This document shows, piece after piece, positions 1 to 11,400 of a stretch of DNA of 64,000 nucleotides. Source of the DNA: Bactericera cockerelli (Eukaryota > Arthropoda > Insecta > Hemiptera > Triozidae); contig CM044963.1 in NCBI GenBank assembly GCA_024516035.1, positions 30,823,403 to 30,887,402 on the forward strand. The letters are read 5' to 3'. The number at the start of each line of letters is the position of its first letter. Positions within the stretch are counted from its first letter, which is position 1. Below the pieces are notes generated by a model, which saw only the letters and a list, made by a program, of their open reading frames with translations, ran no database searches and was not told where the DNA came from. A program made the translations under genes and the position numbers.

Positions 1-420
1 AATTTACTGATGTGGTTTTATGTGCACGCCAAATCTGTGGGAGTACGGCAAAACTTTCATTTTCAAAAATTCAATTTCAGTTGAGCAAAAGAAGGTTTTT
101 TTTATATGTTTCAAAATTCATTTAACATGTTTTTTCGACTTCAGTAACTTCAGTTTCGACCAGCCACGGGCAAACCTGAACGGCGAGAAAGTGGTCGGGT
201 TTTAGCTATAGTTGAATAAAGTTACTGTGAAAGTGGTCCACAGGTTATTGGGAACTTGGTCCGCAGGTTGGGAACGTCTGAAGGTGAGTGACCGGCTTCT
301 GGTTGAGTCTAGAATGCCGGCAGATTCCTAACATACTTACCCAAGTATATGTATTATTATAGTATATATAATAGTATATATAGGTAATAAAGTATATATA
401 ATAAAGATAATAAATCGCCT
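1..420. other. No gene seen; AT-rich spacer
   Basis: AT-rich DNA with a TATATAATAGTATATATA-like stretch at 345-400. The short open frame at 20-205 has no recognisable domain and no codon bias, so nothing is called here. Confidence 0.5.
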
Positions 421-421
421 T

Positions 422-600
422 ATTTATACTGCCCGATTAGGACTATTAAGTCCCATTATTCCAGCAGTAAGCTCAAGACTTATTATTATGTGGTAAAAAT
501 CCCAAATGGGAGGATAACTTGTCATGTCCCGGCTGGGTTTCGAACCCACAACCTCTGGATTCACAGAGTGCCGCTTTTACCACTGAGCTACCGGGACAGA
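422..600 (-). repeat. tRNA-derived SINE, family G
   Basis: On the minus strand the head reads as a tRNA-like block with box A (GGTAGCTCAGTGG) and box B (GGTTCGAAACC), ending in the acceptor-like GGGACA. The tail (CCATTTGGGA...CTGCTGGAATAATGGGACT) recurs at 1615-1680 and 63190-63305. A tRNA head joined to a shared non-tRNA tail is the SINE layout, so I do not call a functional tRNA. Confidence 0.7.
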
Positions 601-602
601 CA

Positions 603-828
603 TAATAATCACACACACTCTTTAGTGGAAGGAAACCAGCAGGCGAGGTTAATGCTCAAAGCATTTTCTACCACCTAACCCTCAGAGTCTTATTATTATG
701 TGGTCACAAACTCAAATTATTGAGGACAAATTCATGCACTGGGTGGGATTCGAACCAACGGATTCCTACGCTACCTGTGGATTACTAGAGTAGCGCGTTA
801 ACCACTTGACTAATAGTACCAGGCAATC
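603..828 (-). repeat. tRNA-derived SINE, family A
   Basis: Minus-strand copy with a tRNA-like head (GGTTCGAATCC box B near 740-760) and a tail containing CCACATAATAATAAGACTC, a GCTTTGAGCATTAACCTCGC segment and a final TTATTATT run. The same unit recurs at least ten times in the window. Confidence 0.75.
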
Positions 829-1029
829 ATCCCTTGAACGGTTTAGAGTTTATGGACAGAAAAACAGATTCCTATACGTTACTACTTAATAATATTTATT
901 TCAGAAGATACTTTTTAAACTAGAAGAGAAGCTAGGATCGCCGTCGCGAGTTGAATGTCGCAAGGTTACAAAGTTATCATATGTGTGTTAATCTGATTTC
1001 GTGTATCACAACTACTTAAACTCGCTTTA

Positions 1030-1116
1030 CTAAATCTTCGCTGAACCCGGGACTTGAACCACCGACTTCTAGATTACAAGTCCGCCGATTAGCGATCAAG
1101 CTACTGAGGTCGGAAT
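1030..1116 (-). repeat. tRNA-derived SINE, family B
   Basis: Minus-strand copy of the family with CTGAGGTCGG end, anticodon-like ACTTGTAA segment and GGTTCAAGTCCCGG box B. Followed at 960-1030 by the usual tail (GTTGTGATACACGAAAT-like). Confidence 0.7.
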
Positions 1117-1682
1117 AAGAAAGGAGCCATGGGATCTGGGCGTCCATATAATCGTCTCAACACCGTGATATAGGTGTTATCTTTATCTTTCGTGATATAA
1201 AGATATCACCGTGATATCTTTGCCTGTCGCATGGACACGGAATTATTCTTATTAGTACCTACCTTAATAATACATAAGTATATAGGTACCTACCTAATAT
1301 ATGTTTAGCCACATGTGTGATGTGATGGATGAGTATAATTGGTAATCCGATTTGCATGGTCGAATGACTCGGGTTTAGTTTCAGAGAGAGTTAGTTATTC
1401 ATCAAAAATTTCGCAACCATATCCAATTAGCGAGTTTCTTTCCTTCGCAAAAAAAAAAAGAAATCAGATTTGGTTGTAGATATATATGTAGATCTAAATC
1501 TTTTTATATCTAGATTGTTGATCCCTGTATATTTTTTTCAATTAGGTCCTATTTTGTTATGAGAGGTCCCATGTGAGATTTTGACCACATCAGGATTTTG
1601 ACCACATAATATACATCTAACTGCTGGAATAATGGGACTCATTGGTCCTAGGCGGACAGTACAAATATAAGGCGATAATATT

Positions 1683-1905
1683 ATTTATTTATTTTTGGGT
1701 TTAACGTCGCTTTCAACTGCATGGTCATATCACGACGGAGGTGTTATCCTCTCCATTCGCAGGAAATGCACAAATCTGCTTCTCACATTAACCTCAGCCA
1801 GCTTGGGTTGCGCCGGAATGCCAGCAAAACGAAGTCTTTACCTCGCTGGACGTTTCTTATCTTAGGTGATCCTACGAGAACGGTGCATTCGATGTGCCAT
1901 GGCTG
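1683..1905 (-). repeat. Tail of 5S-derived SINE, family D
   Basis: Reverse complement of the family D 3' region: GTTTAACGTCGCTTTCAACTG, CATGGTCATATCACGACGG and the CAGCTTGGG...GCCGGAATGCCAGC block. Diverged and lacking the 5S head. Confidence 0.6.
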
Positions 1906-2078
1906 TTGATCCCTTTAGACAGCGTTTATAATAATCATCACAGCTCGTTGCCCGGATTTATTTTGTAAATCACTTAGGGCATTGCCGTCTCTAGATACGG
2001 CCATTCTTCTCTATGAATCGCCGGCGATTGGACTGTTCTAAATTGCTATAGCACATTATAACCGTGTATTGGTAGGTA

Positions 2079-2305
2079 CATTGGTAGTCAAGTGGTTAAA
2101 GCACTAGTCTGGTAATCCAGGTAGCGTAGGGATCCGTTGGTTTGAATTCCACCCAATGCATAAACTTTCCTCATTCATTTGAGTATTAGACCACATAATA
2201 ATAAGACGGTTAGGTGGTAGTAAACTCAGGGTTAGGTATTAGAAAATGCTTTAGACATTAACCTCGCCTGGTGGTTACCTACCACTAAATAGTATTATTA
2301 TTATA
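2079..2305 (+). repeat. tRNA-derived SINE, family A
   Basis: Near full length: head TTGGTAGTCAAGTGGTTAAA, box B GGTTTGAATTCC, ATAATAATAAGAC tail, ending in a TTATTATTATATA run. Confidence 0.75.
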
Positions 2306-2344
2306 TAACAAATGAGTATACTCTGATTAGGCTGAAAGGAAGGG

Positions 2345-2505
2345 ACTCACTCACAAACCAGCCACTCAAATTAAACTCACCCAGCCTGATCGGGGCCGGG
2401 AACAGCCAGCAAAATTTCGAACCCTCTTAGGTTCAAATTTTAATGGTCACCCATTAAAGTCCTAACCTCGTAGGACGTTGCTGAACTTCAGTGACAGAAC
2501 GAGAA
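2345..2505 (-). repeat. Degenerate 5S-derived SINE, family D
   Basis: Reverse complement reads like a decayed 5S internal control region (GTCACTGAAGTTCAGCAACG...GGTTAGGACT...TGGGTGACC) followed by the family tail. It is closer to the partial copy at 49727-49815 than to the three young copies, suggesting an older subfamily. Confidence 0.6.
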
Positions 2506-2578
2506 GTGATGTTATTAACGTGTCATGGACGCTAGTGATGGCTACTTTAGACCATTGTAGTCTGTGTCATAGCTCGCA

Positions 2579-2666
2579 CATCCCGTAGTAGGTATGACTC
2601 CCCTCTGATGGGCGAGAAGACTTGCCTTCTCGCCCATCAGAGGGGAGGCATACCTACTACGGGATG
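2579..2666. repeat. 88-bp hairpin built from family C tail
   Basis: Left arm 2579-2619 and right arm 2626-2666 are 41-base inverted repeats with one mismatch around a 6-base loop (ACTTGC). The arm sequence is the CATCCCGTAGTA...CCCCTCTGATGGGCGAGAAG segment of the family C SINE tail. Confidence 0.85.
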
Positions 2667-3039
2667 AGCATTAAACGTTTTATTAGATTAAGGGTTTAAA
2701 GTTTAAAGGAACGAGATTTTTTTTAACAACTTTTTATAGATGTATTTTCAAGGTTTATTACTTTAATTTTGTATTTTTTATTATTTTTTTTTTCTTCCTA
2801 AAAGTAAAAATAAAATAATATTGTAGGTAAAAAAAAAAATCAAAAAAGACCTCTTGAATCAAGTTCAATGAACTCCGTGAAACCAGAAGATTAAAATAAT
2901 ATAATGCAAGGTGAAACCATAAATTGGTTTTTTTACCACTGAACTTGGCTACGTTTGGTTGTTTCTTTGTGGTAATTTTGACCGATAAATCTATTGGCTA
3001 AATTTAGAAGGGAACCGCATTAGATAGTAAGAAAACTTA

Positions 3040-4070
3040 CCGAACTCAGTATACAGGGTGGGGCAAAAGTCTGGAAAACCCCTGAATAACTTTCGAATGG
3101 CTTCTTCGGTAAAATTAAAATTTTGTAAGGTAAACCGGGCTAATAAGACCTTTTTTTAGAGTCGGGTCGATTTTTGTTACCGGCCCCCATGTCGGGGCCA
3201 GGGGGACCAACTTCAATTTTTTAAATACGAACCCCCACCTTGCGATACATTTTTGGAAAGGTCTTTGAATAAGAAATACATTGGTGCAAATTTTATTTTT
3301 TTAATATTAAACTGTTTGCAAATGGCGTCCAACTTTGTGTATGCAGTAAAGTCTGGAAACCCTGAATATCTTTTGAAAGGACTTTCTCAGTTATTTTAAA
3401 ATTGTGCACGGTAAGTCGGGGTAATTAGACCTTTCCAAAAATGTATCGCAAGGTGGGGTTTCGTATTTAAAAAAATGAATTTGGCCCCCTGGCCCCAACA
3501 TGGGGGCCGGTAACAAAAATCGACCCGACTCTAAAAGAAGGTCTTATTAGCCCGGTTTACCGTACACAATTTTAAATTTACTGAGAAAGTCCTTTCGAAA
3601 GATATTCAGGGGTTTCCAGACTTTACTGCATACACAAAGTTGGACGCCATTTGCAAACAAATAATATTAAAAAAATAAAATTTGCACCAATGTATTTCTT
3701 ATTTGAAGACCTTTCCAAAAATGTATCGCAAGGTGGGGGTTCGTATTTAAAAAAATGAAGTTGGCCCCCCTGGCCCCGACATGGGGGCCGGTAACAAAAA
3801 TCGACCCCACTCTAAAATAAGGTCTTATTAGCCCGGTTTACCGTACAAAATTTTAAGTTTACCGAAGAAGGCATTCGAAAGTTATTCAGGGGTTTCCAGA
3901 CTTTTGCCCCACCCTGTATGTATAGCTTGATCGATAAGGCGGTGGACTTGTAACCTGGAGGTCGGTGGTTCAAGTCCCGGTTTCATCGTGGATTGGTAAA
4001 GCGAGTTTGAGTAGTTGTGATATCACAAAAGTGATTAACACAAATATGATAACTTTTTACATTTTTTTTA
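3040..4070 (+). repeat. Family B SINE split by foldback insertion
   Basis: The SINE start (CCGAACTCAGTA) ends at about 3052 and its continuation (TAGCTTGATCGATAAGGCGG) resumes at about 3922, running through box B and the GAGTTTGAGTAGTTGTGATA tail to about 4070. The interrupted consensus shows that the foldback at 3051-3919 entered a pre-existing SINE at a TA. Confidence 0.75.
3051..3919. mobile_element. Foldback element, TACAGGGTG ends
   Basis: The termini are inverted repeats (TACAGGGTGGGGCAAAAGTC at 3052 and its complement ending at 3918), and similarity continues inward so the whole 0.87 kb is a nearly complete palindrome centred near 3485. A block with CTTTCCAAAAATGTATCGCA and GGGGGCCGGTAACAAAAATC occurs three times (about 3162-3262 inverted, 3425-3545, 3712-3830), so the arms are composite. 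Flanking TA and TACAGGGTG ends suggest a Tc1/mariner-type non-autonomous element. No coding capacity. Confidence 0.8.
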
Positions 4071-4352
4071 AAGAAAACTTACCAATGTACATTTGGAATT
4101 GAAGATTTAGGTTATTTTTGGAAATTGAGACGCATGTTATAGGCTTTTTTTTATTTATGACAGTATTCTCAGTGGAGTTAGCTCTTCCACCCAACCATGA
4201 CTTACCTGAAAACAGAGAAAATACATACAGGGTAATATAAATCGCATTACCTTACATTTCAGTAAGATTCTATACTGTGTTCGGTAATCATCTTGCTCTA
4301 TGACCTGATGGTCTTTTCGTACACCTAGTAATCAACAATAATTATTTATTTT

Positions 4353-4716
4353 GACCACGTGTTATATGAACCATTTCAGGGGGGGGGCAATTCTATAACA
4401 AAAGGGGCGAAAGTGCTTCATAAGGGAGATACACGCCTCAAAGATCCTTTAAAAAAATCTAAGATTTAGAATTACGCCATATACCTCTTTAGAGTCTGTT
4501 ATTGAAACGCGGAAAAAAAATCGACTTCCAATACAAGATGACGACGTTGTGAAAATCGAGGTCATTGCACTCTCAGGGGCGGCCACAGGAGGTCACCCCT
4601 AATCTCCCTTATGAAGCACCATCGCCTTTTTTGTTATAGACTTGACCCCCCCTAACTGGTGTCCATATAACACGTGGTTAAAATTAAGGCACACTTTTCT
4701 GAAACACCCTGTATAG
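4353..4716. mobile_element. Foldback fragment, second TACAGGGTG family
   Basis: Inverted arms ACCACGTGTTATATG (4354-4368) and CATATAACACGTGGT (4664-4678), with inner arms TTCTATAACAAAAGG / TCATAAGGGAGA mirrored near 4595-4650. The right end continues into TTCTGAAACACCCTGTATA (4695-4716). The body matches the element that begins at 63804. Confidence 0.7.
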
Positions 4717-5124
4717 ATTAGGTTGTCAAACAAGTGGACTACCAGAGGAACCATTTTATGAAAGACTTATAAGGCCGTCAACCCCTGATATCTTTCTTTT
4801 AGGGGGACAGGAGGGGGAGGGGGGGGGGTTACGTCGATTTGAAACTCTCATAAATTCTAGGTAGGTACCCTGTACCTAAATTTGATAAAAAGTGTTGGGT
4901 TAAGGGTCTGACTGATAATTACCAGGCTAAACCATTATTCCTGATGAGAGGAAGGGTATTGAATGAACATGTTTATACTTTTTATTCAACCCCATATGAT
5001 AAGGCATAAAGTATAAGGTCTTATTAGGGTGTGCATACCTGTCACACACATCGCTTGATTACTTACACAAGAAGAGATAATTATTTATTTGTAATAAAAA
5101 TTAAAAACGAACACAAAACTTTCT

Positions 5125-5347
5125 TATTTATATAGTAATAATAATACCTTTAGTTTAAGGTAACCGCCAGGCGAGGTTAATACTCAAAGCTTTTTCTACC
5201 ACCTAACACTCAGAGTCTTATTATTATGTGGCCACAAACTCAAATTAATAAGAAAAAATTCGTGCACTATGGGTGGGATTCGAACCAACAGATCCCTACG
5301 CTACCAGGATTACCAGACCAGCGCGTTAGCCACTTGACTACCAGGGA
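5125..5347 (-). repeat. tRNA-derived SINE, family A
   Basis: Minus-strand full-length copy: box B complement GGATTCGAACC near 5276, tail AGAGTCTTATTATTATGTGG, head complement CCACTTGACTACCAGGG. Confidence 0.75.
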
Positions 5348-5399
5348 ACATTTCTAATAGGTATTGCCTCAGGCAATAATCACGCCCTTTGTCAATATT

Positions 5400-5900
5400 A
5401 TTCTTGTCAATAAAGTTATTATTATTATTTTTATTTAAATCCAAGTACCTACCCCATAAATGATTTTATCTCAAATAAGGGTCACTGTTGCCTGTGTTGC
5501 CACTAACCATCCTTCATCGGAGAAAGGACATTCAACCCCTTAGAACGAGATAGTGTTTGAGGCCAAAGACCTTCATTGGTTTATGGTTAAACCTCAAGAT
5601 TGATAACATACCTATACTCAGAAGTTGTCCCGAATATAAAGTGGGTTTTTATATTTTTATAATGTTTTTCCAGGGAGAAGACCAGCATTGGCTTGGGTCC
5701 TTGTCAATTACACAGAGTGACAAATTTAGCGGAACGCATAGGTTTTTTCTCATATAACGTGTGTATTGCTTGTTGGACAAAAATATTTTTCATATTTTTT
5801 ATAATTGAGGAAATCACACAGTAATTGGTACAGAGAAAGCGAAAACATTCAGGCCAATTTTCATAATTGAATGAAGTGCTTGTCATTGTCGACCTTTCCT
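5400..5900. other. No gene seen
   Basis: AT-rich sequence. Open frames at 5557-5757 and 5704-5886 overlap on opposite strands and show no domain. A piece of family H (AGACCAGCATTGGCTTGG) lies at 5681-5699. Confidence 0.4.
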
Positions 5901-5901
5901 A

Positions 5902-6265
5902 TACAGGGTGTACAAAAAACTGTTTTTGACATTTTCATGTCTTTGCTCTGGCACATAACCAAAATTTTGTAACGAAATTATGTAACGATATTATGTAACG
6001 ATATTATGTAACGATATTATGTAACGAAATATCGAATTGTAAAGGGAGAGAAGTCTTCTAATATCGGATATCGATATTATGGTTTCGATATTATCGATAT
6101 ACCTAATATCGATATTTTCGTTTCGATATTGCAACCCTAAGAGAAGAGGGAAAGTGTGTGTCATGCGCACAATACGAAATTTGGTCAGTTGGGTTTTGGA
6201 CCTTGAATAGTAAAGATGAAAATGTCGAAATGGTTGCAGCCTCGTATGCAAGCGTTTTTTAGTGA
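5902..6265 (+). repeat. Dispersed repeat with ATGTAACGA tandem units
   Basis: Contains GACATTTTCATGTCTTTGCT, then tandem copies of about 13 bp (ATTATGTAACGAT), then a body with GCACAATACGAAATTTGGTC and CCTTGAATAGTAAAGATGAA. The same order of parts occurs at 48245-48670 with a different tandem array length, so this is one mobile or formerly mobile family. The stretch starts at a TATACAGGGTGTAC motif resembling foldback ends. Confidence 0.65.
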
Positions 6266-6299
6266 TTTTTTTCAAAATTAATCATTTTGGTTTATTTTT

Positions 6300-7055
6300 T
6301 CCATTGCCACTATGGTTGCTGATCACATCAAAGCAGCAACTCATTTTTCCTCACGAGGTTTGAAAGGTTCCAAATGGGTACTCATTACTACTCAATTACT
6401 CATGGATGGGACTGAAGGTATCAAGTGGTTGTTTAATACTTCATGTATAAAGAGTAATAACACATGTCACAACTAGTAGATCCATCATCATGGTAATTGC
6501 CTGGACTCTTATTGAATTGCCTTAGAAGTAAACCTAAATGCATTGAAGACATTGTCAACTTTGAAATCGCTACAACTTTAAAACTACCTACTAATGACAG
6601 AACAGAAATATGTTATTCACTTGCAACAGGGTGTATCAAGTGGATTTTTTTTACACGAACTTACGGGGTTCAGCCTAGTTTTGTTACAAAAAATTAGACT
6701 AAAAATTAAAAAAAAAACATGATGAAAAGAATTCTCTAATCGTGATCCCAACTATGCCAAGAGCACGGACCCCAGAGCAATGACATGGTGTTTAAGTTTA
6801 ACCAACATCAACGCATCATCTCTATTTTCACAAATCGTGTTCTATGTACATACTTTGTATCCCTTGAACAATAAATAAATCTCTACATGGGCCACGCTCA
6901 CCACATCATTAAGTGTGCAGAAAAAAATATCAATGGTATCTAACCTCTCGCTAGAGGACTATAAACAGAGAACAAACCAGGCTAATAGCTAAGGAGAAAG
7001 CTCAAGTTCTCGTGATGGTTTGAATGCACATAGAACTAGTAATTCAGGACTAGTA
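6300..7055. other. No gene; SINE F fragment
   Basis: A decayed family F piece (CAACTCATTTTTCCTCACGA) lies near 6335-6357. The rest, including the frame at 6497-6697, has no recognisable content. Confidence 0.4.
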
Positions 7056-7058
7056 GTC

Positions 7059-7225
7059 ACCTCCGTGGCTAAGTGGTTAAGAGCATTGGTTACTGACCCG
7101 GAGGTTGCGGGTTCGAATCCCGGCCGTAGCGAAAATTCTGACCAAAATTTTTCGTTTCCAAAATGGCATGGATGTAAAGGTAAAGTGCCCTGAAGTAATG
7201 CGAAAGCGGTTCCGGGGCACAACTA
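7059..7225 (+). repeat. tRNA-derived SINE, family E
   Basis: Head CCTCCGTGGCTAAGTGGTTA with box B GGTTCGAATCCC, tail TGGCATGGATGTAAAGGTAA and TGAAGTAATGCGAAAGCGGT. The second copy in the window is at 31603-31775. Confidence 0.75.
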
Positions 7226-7229
7226 CCTT

Positions 7230-7560
7230 AACGAATTAAGTTCAGGACGAGCCAACTTTTCCACCTAAGTTGCCTGGAGATGATCACTCCCCAGCTGTAC
7301 AAGAACAATACGGTGTAGTTATGTAAGAAGCGTATCAGGTATCCGGCGGTTCAAATCCCGACCTTTGCGTAAATTTCTCATGCGCTCGTATTAACCAAAA
7401 AGACCAGCAGTCTGGCTGGGGGACTATAAACAGGGAGTAGACCAGTATATAGTGTGACTGGGTGACTATAAACAGGGAGTAGACCAGCAGTCTGGCTGGG
7501 GGACTATAAAAAGGGAGTAGACCAGCATTGGCTTGGTTCTCGGGGCCCTTGTCAATTATT
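7230..7560 (+). repeat. Family H repeat with tandem units
   Basis: GACGAGCCAACTTTTCCACC near 7246 matches 53300-53375. ACTATAAACAGGGAGTAGAC units repeat at about 7422, 7470 and 7503, spaced 30-50 bp, ending in AGCATTGGCTTGGTTCTCGG. The complement is at 63410-63500. Confidence 0.6.
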
Positions 7561-8015
7561 AGCCTCCTTGTGGAGACAGTGGTAGAAGTGCTGAGTCATT
7601 CCTCCACTGTCTGGTTACCATCGTTCACGATGACGCCACCCTATGATGATGGTTGGAGTTTGAGATATATTATGATAGTATAGCATAAGTTCTTGTAATG
7701 TGGATGCTACCCACAGAATAATGTGAAATGATAGCACAAATAACGAGCTCTTTTTCTATATCTCTTATCTAGATGAAAGTAGCGTGGAAGTAGCGACCTA
7801 GCGACCGCTGGATCGACTCTGGGAGCGGCGATATTTGCGGTGACGTGGTCTGGATTCGAAACCTAGTTACTCCGAATGCAGCGACCTCCGCGGTTAACTA
7901 CTCACCGGTGTCGCGGTGGTTCCCAACCGGATTACAAGCGGTGGAAAAATAACCACAAACATATTTGGAAAAGGAAAACTATTTATCCCCTTATAATAGT
8001 TTCGTCAGTCACGGT

Positions 8016-8440
8016 TGCCGAGTGAGCTAGCGCGCTAATAGGCATTGCACTAGGAAGAGAATGCCGTTGGCATTAGCACCGCCATTGATTAAGCTTTGTT
8101 TAATTAATCTCAATTTCTATGTATGTATATATTCTATGTAAATAAAACTTGATCCAATATGTTTAATAATTGCACTCATGGTGACCTGGGTTCAATCCCC
8201 AAGCGGGGCAGGAATTGATCTGCTCTGTACTTGGATTGGATGTTCGGGGTCCACTCATACCTCGTGAGGAAAAATCAGTAGTTACTTGTATGAGTAACGA
8301 CCAATGGCGGCATTACCAGAATAAAAACAAATTAGTGTAATATAGAATTCGAAAAGTGAAAGACTCTCTTAGTAATGCTGCGCTACCCACAAAATTTGTG
8401 AAGAGGTCTCGTGCTTCACCACAATTGAAATCATACATAC
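8016..8440 (+). repeat. tRNA-derived SINE, family F
   Basis: Plus-oriented copy: GAGTGAGCTAGCGCGCTAAT head, interrupted near 8060-8180 by unrelated AT-rich DNA, then box B GGTTCAATCCCC, GGGGCAGG, the CCTCGTGAGGAAAAATCAG segment and the CACAAAATTTGTGAAGAGG tail. Confidence 0.65.
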
Positions 8441-8512
8441 ATAATTGTTTCGTCACTTGAGTCCTGAAATTTAGGGCGAAATTAATAGACATTTTTCTAA
8501 TACGTTTTTTTT

Positions 8513-9162
8513 TACTTTATTCCTTATCCTATAATAAGGAAAGTATTGTATTCGTCGAAAATTTGACCTACCCAGGTTTTCACATTTCTGGACGAATCAT
8601 AGCCTCAGGATACCAAAAAAGTTGTTTTCAGCCATTGGTCCGTGCGTCTGTCTGTGTGTGTGTGTGTGTGTGTCTGTGTGTGAACAGGATATCTCGAGAA
8701 CGGTAAGGGATAGAGACTTGAAATTTGGTATGGAAATTAATTTTATACACCAGACGAACCACGAAACTTTTGGTTGAAATCGACCGCATTCCACGGCCGC
8801 AGGGCCGCAAATATTAGCCGCAAGCGCCGCTTCTTTGAATTGGTTAAAGATACAAAAAAAGTTGTAGAACAACATTTTCTTAGAATGCAAAAATAATAGG
8901 GGTCTATTCTGATCATTTTTTTGATATCTTGAACTTTTTGGACCTCGGCTCCAATTTACCGGTATTTTGGAGGTACCTGCTTTGACTAACTTTTTTATTA
9001 TTCATCCTAGTTGGGGGTTATGACATATCAAATTCAATGATTTTGAAGTGCTGATTACGAATTCGGCATTTATTTTTAGTTATCTGTTACTGTTGAGTCA
9101 CCAGTGGCGGAATTCGAGTCCTTTTTGGGGGATAAGGAAAGTCGTGTGATGTTTACACCAGA
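8513..9162 (-). mobile_element. HINE/DINE-1-like non-autonomous Helentron
   Basis: Minus-strand copy. It starts TCTGGTGTAAAC (9162 downward), carries ACTTTCCTTATCC near that end, has a central (CA)n microsatellite (GT run at 8652-8685) and ends in a stem-loop ACTTTCCTTAT...ATAAGGAAAGT. Subterminal inverted motif, central microsatellite and 3' hairpin are the known DINE-1/HINE layout. Remnants of a GGGCGAAATTAATAGAC MITE flank it at 8473 and 9218-9310. Open frames inside (8597-8890) are not genes. Confidence 0.55.
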
Positions 9163-9536
9163 TTTTTTTAAAATGGCTTTGTTTAAACAGGCAGGATTCT
9201 CCCAAGGGAGCTCTTCCACCCAACCTCTGTGGAGCTAAGTCTCGATTTTCGTACTGTCTTAGATGGGGAAAACCGATGCTAAGTCATGACTTAAGAACTG
9301 GATTTTGTCTATAAACTTCGTCTTCTTCTTGTAGGTTTACACCCGCTGCGCAGTAGGACTGTCAGGTAATGGAATTATGGTCGGTTTGGTACGGTTCCAA
9401 TAGAATCTAAGTCACCGTAATCTATTATGATTGGTCCAATGGTCCACAAGCAGGATGACCAGATGAGAGTGTCCTCAAAAACCAATTCTCAGGAGAAGAT
9501 GTGGATTTGAGAGTCTGGAGATTGCGACTCAGATCT

Positions 9537-9878
9537 ACTATCATTAGTTCTATATTTACGGGAATAGTCCTATTACTATCTATCATTAGTTCTACAATAC
9601 TTACGGGAATAGTCCTAATACTATCTATCATTAGTTCTATATTTACAGGAATAGTCCTATTACTATCTATCATTAGTTCTATATTTACAGGAATAGTCCT
9701 ATTACTATCTATCATTAGTTCTATATTTACAGGAATACCTAGTCCTATTACTATCTATCATTAGTTCTATATTTACGGGAATAGTTCTATTACTATCTAT
9801 CATTAGTTCTATATTTACGGGAATAGTCCTATTACTATTAATTATTAGTTCTATATTTACGGGAATAGTCCTATGTAT
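9537..9878. repeat. 42-bp minisatellite, about 8 copies
   Basis: Unit TCTATCATTAGTTCTATATT plus TACGGGAATAGTCCTATTAC and 2 more bases. The period is 42 bp, divisible by three, so frames on both strands stay open and encode a 14-residue repeat. These frames are an artefact of the array. Confidence 0.85.
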
Positions 9879-10235
9879 CTGATATTCATGTACAAATTTA
9901 ATGCACATACATCTAGTACAACTTCTTACTTTTCTGTTTATATACTTTTTCAGGTTACTATCAGTGAAACATTATGACAAAGTTTTATTATTTAGCATTC
10001 TTAAGGAATAACTAATTTCTGTTTATACTGATTAACACGTTCATCGCCGCAATATTTTATATGACACTTGTTCTGTGCCAATCTTGTTCAGCCAAAATTG
10101 ACAAGTATTCAAGTTGAATAGCTCTGTTCTAGGACAATCATAATCCCATAAGAAATACATTGAAAAAAAAGCCCTATATAGGGGTTTAGTGTACAGAAAC
10201 TCTTCACATTTTTCTACGGCCCCATGAGTGAATAA

Positions 10236-10466
10236 TTGGGGGGGGGGAGGGAGATAGATAGAGAAAGAGAGAGAGAAAGATAGGGAGAGAGAAAGAGAGA
10301 GAGATTGGGAAGGGAAAAGACAGAGAAAGAGTGAGTGAAGAGAGAAAGAGAGAGAGAGAGAAACGAAAGAGAGAGAGAGAAGAGAGAGAGAGAGAGAAAA
10401 GAGAGAAGAGAAAAGAGAGAGAGAGAAAGAGAGTGAGAAAGAGAAAGAGAGAGAGAGGAAAGAGAA

Positions 10467-10515
<49 letters not shown>

Positions 10516-10545
10516 AAGAGACAGAGAGAGAGAAATGACGATAAT
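10236..10545. repeat. (GA)n-rich low-complexity tract
   Basis: About 300 bp of AGAGAG/AAAGAG purine sequence, with a poly-G start at 10239. It opens long frames on both strands (SLSLSL on minus, ERER on plus) that are not genes. Confidence 0.95.
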
Positions 10546-10985
10546 GAAACAAAGACAAGTTGTGCTATGTGAATGAGAGAGAGTGTTTGGGTGTAAGCCA
10601 AATTTGTCAGTTTGCCACATCGTAGAAAAAAAGCATGGTATTAGGATCCTCTTTCACTCTCATTTCAATCCATCGAAAATAATATAACCTATATCTGTTA
10701 CAATAATAATAATACCTAATAAGATAATAATAATAATATTTCTTTCTTATTCCTGTATACTGAACTGACCTCAGTAGCTTGATCGATAAGGCGGCGGCGA
10801 ACTTGTGGGATTGAAAGTAAAAAAAAACTATATAATAACTATCTGCTATTGACTAGCTGACCATTCCCAGAAATACAGATTTTACAGTCAAAATCGCCTC
10901 GTAAAAGAGGTGAAATAGCAGTTTCAGCTTTGCAGCTATAAAAAATAAGAATCATAATTACTTGGCTATTTTTTTCCTTCTTTAT

Positions 10986-11290
10986 AAAATATGAGTGTTT
11001 CACAGCCTCTTATATTTCGTAGATATGAAACAGGAGCTACTGTAGACGCTTGTGGTCTGTGTTGTAGCCTGCCCATCCTGTAGTATGCCTCCCCTCTGAT
11101 GGGCGAGAAGTGACAATACTTCCCAATTAGGTGCTGGGTCAACACGAGCGCACCGGAAGGTATCCTTTACAAACATTTGTGACCCAAATTTTGAGACCAA
11201 TTTTTGTCGGCTCGGGGGTTGGAACCCGGGACCTTCCCATGATAAGCAAGTGCTTAACCACTGAGCTATTCATCACCCCAAATCACCTCA
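10986..11290 (-). repeat. tRNA-derived SINE, family C
   Basis: Minus copy with tRNA-Gly-like head (GCTTATCATGGGAAGGTCCC), tail AGGTGCTGGGTCAACACGAG complement and CATGAAACAGGAGCTACTGT complement. Intact over nearly the whole unit. Confidence 0.75.
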
Positions 11291-11325
11291 CAACCGTTAC
11301 GCCACGGAGGCTGGCATCGCAGGAA

Positions 11326-11400
11326 TGAGGAATCGGGACTTGAACCCCCGACCTCCAGGATACAAGTCCGCCGCCTTATCGATCAAGCTACTGAGGTTAG
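11326..11400 (-). repeat. tRNA-derived SINE head, family B
   Basis: GGGACTTGAACCCCCGACCTCC with ACAAGTCCGCCGCCTTATCG and AAGCTACTGAGGT on the plus strand, i.e. the complement of the family B head only. Confidence 0.65.

Noticed and set aside
9425..9908. 14-residue repeat proteins on both strands
   Set aside because: Produced by a 42-bp minisatellite whose period is a multiple of three.
10041..10620. Long Ser/Leu- and Glu/Arg-rich frames on both strands
   Set aside because: They are translations of the (GA)n tract at 10236-10545; all three frames are open for the same trivial reason.
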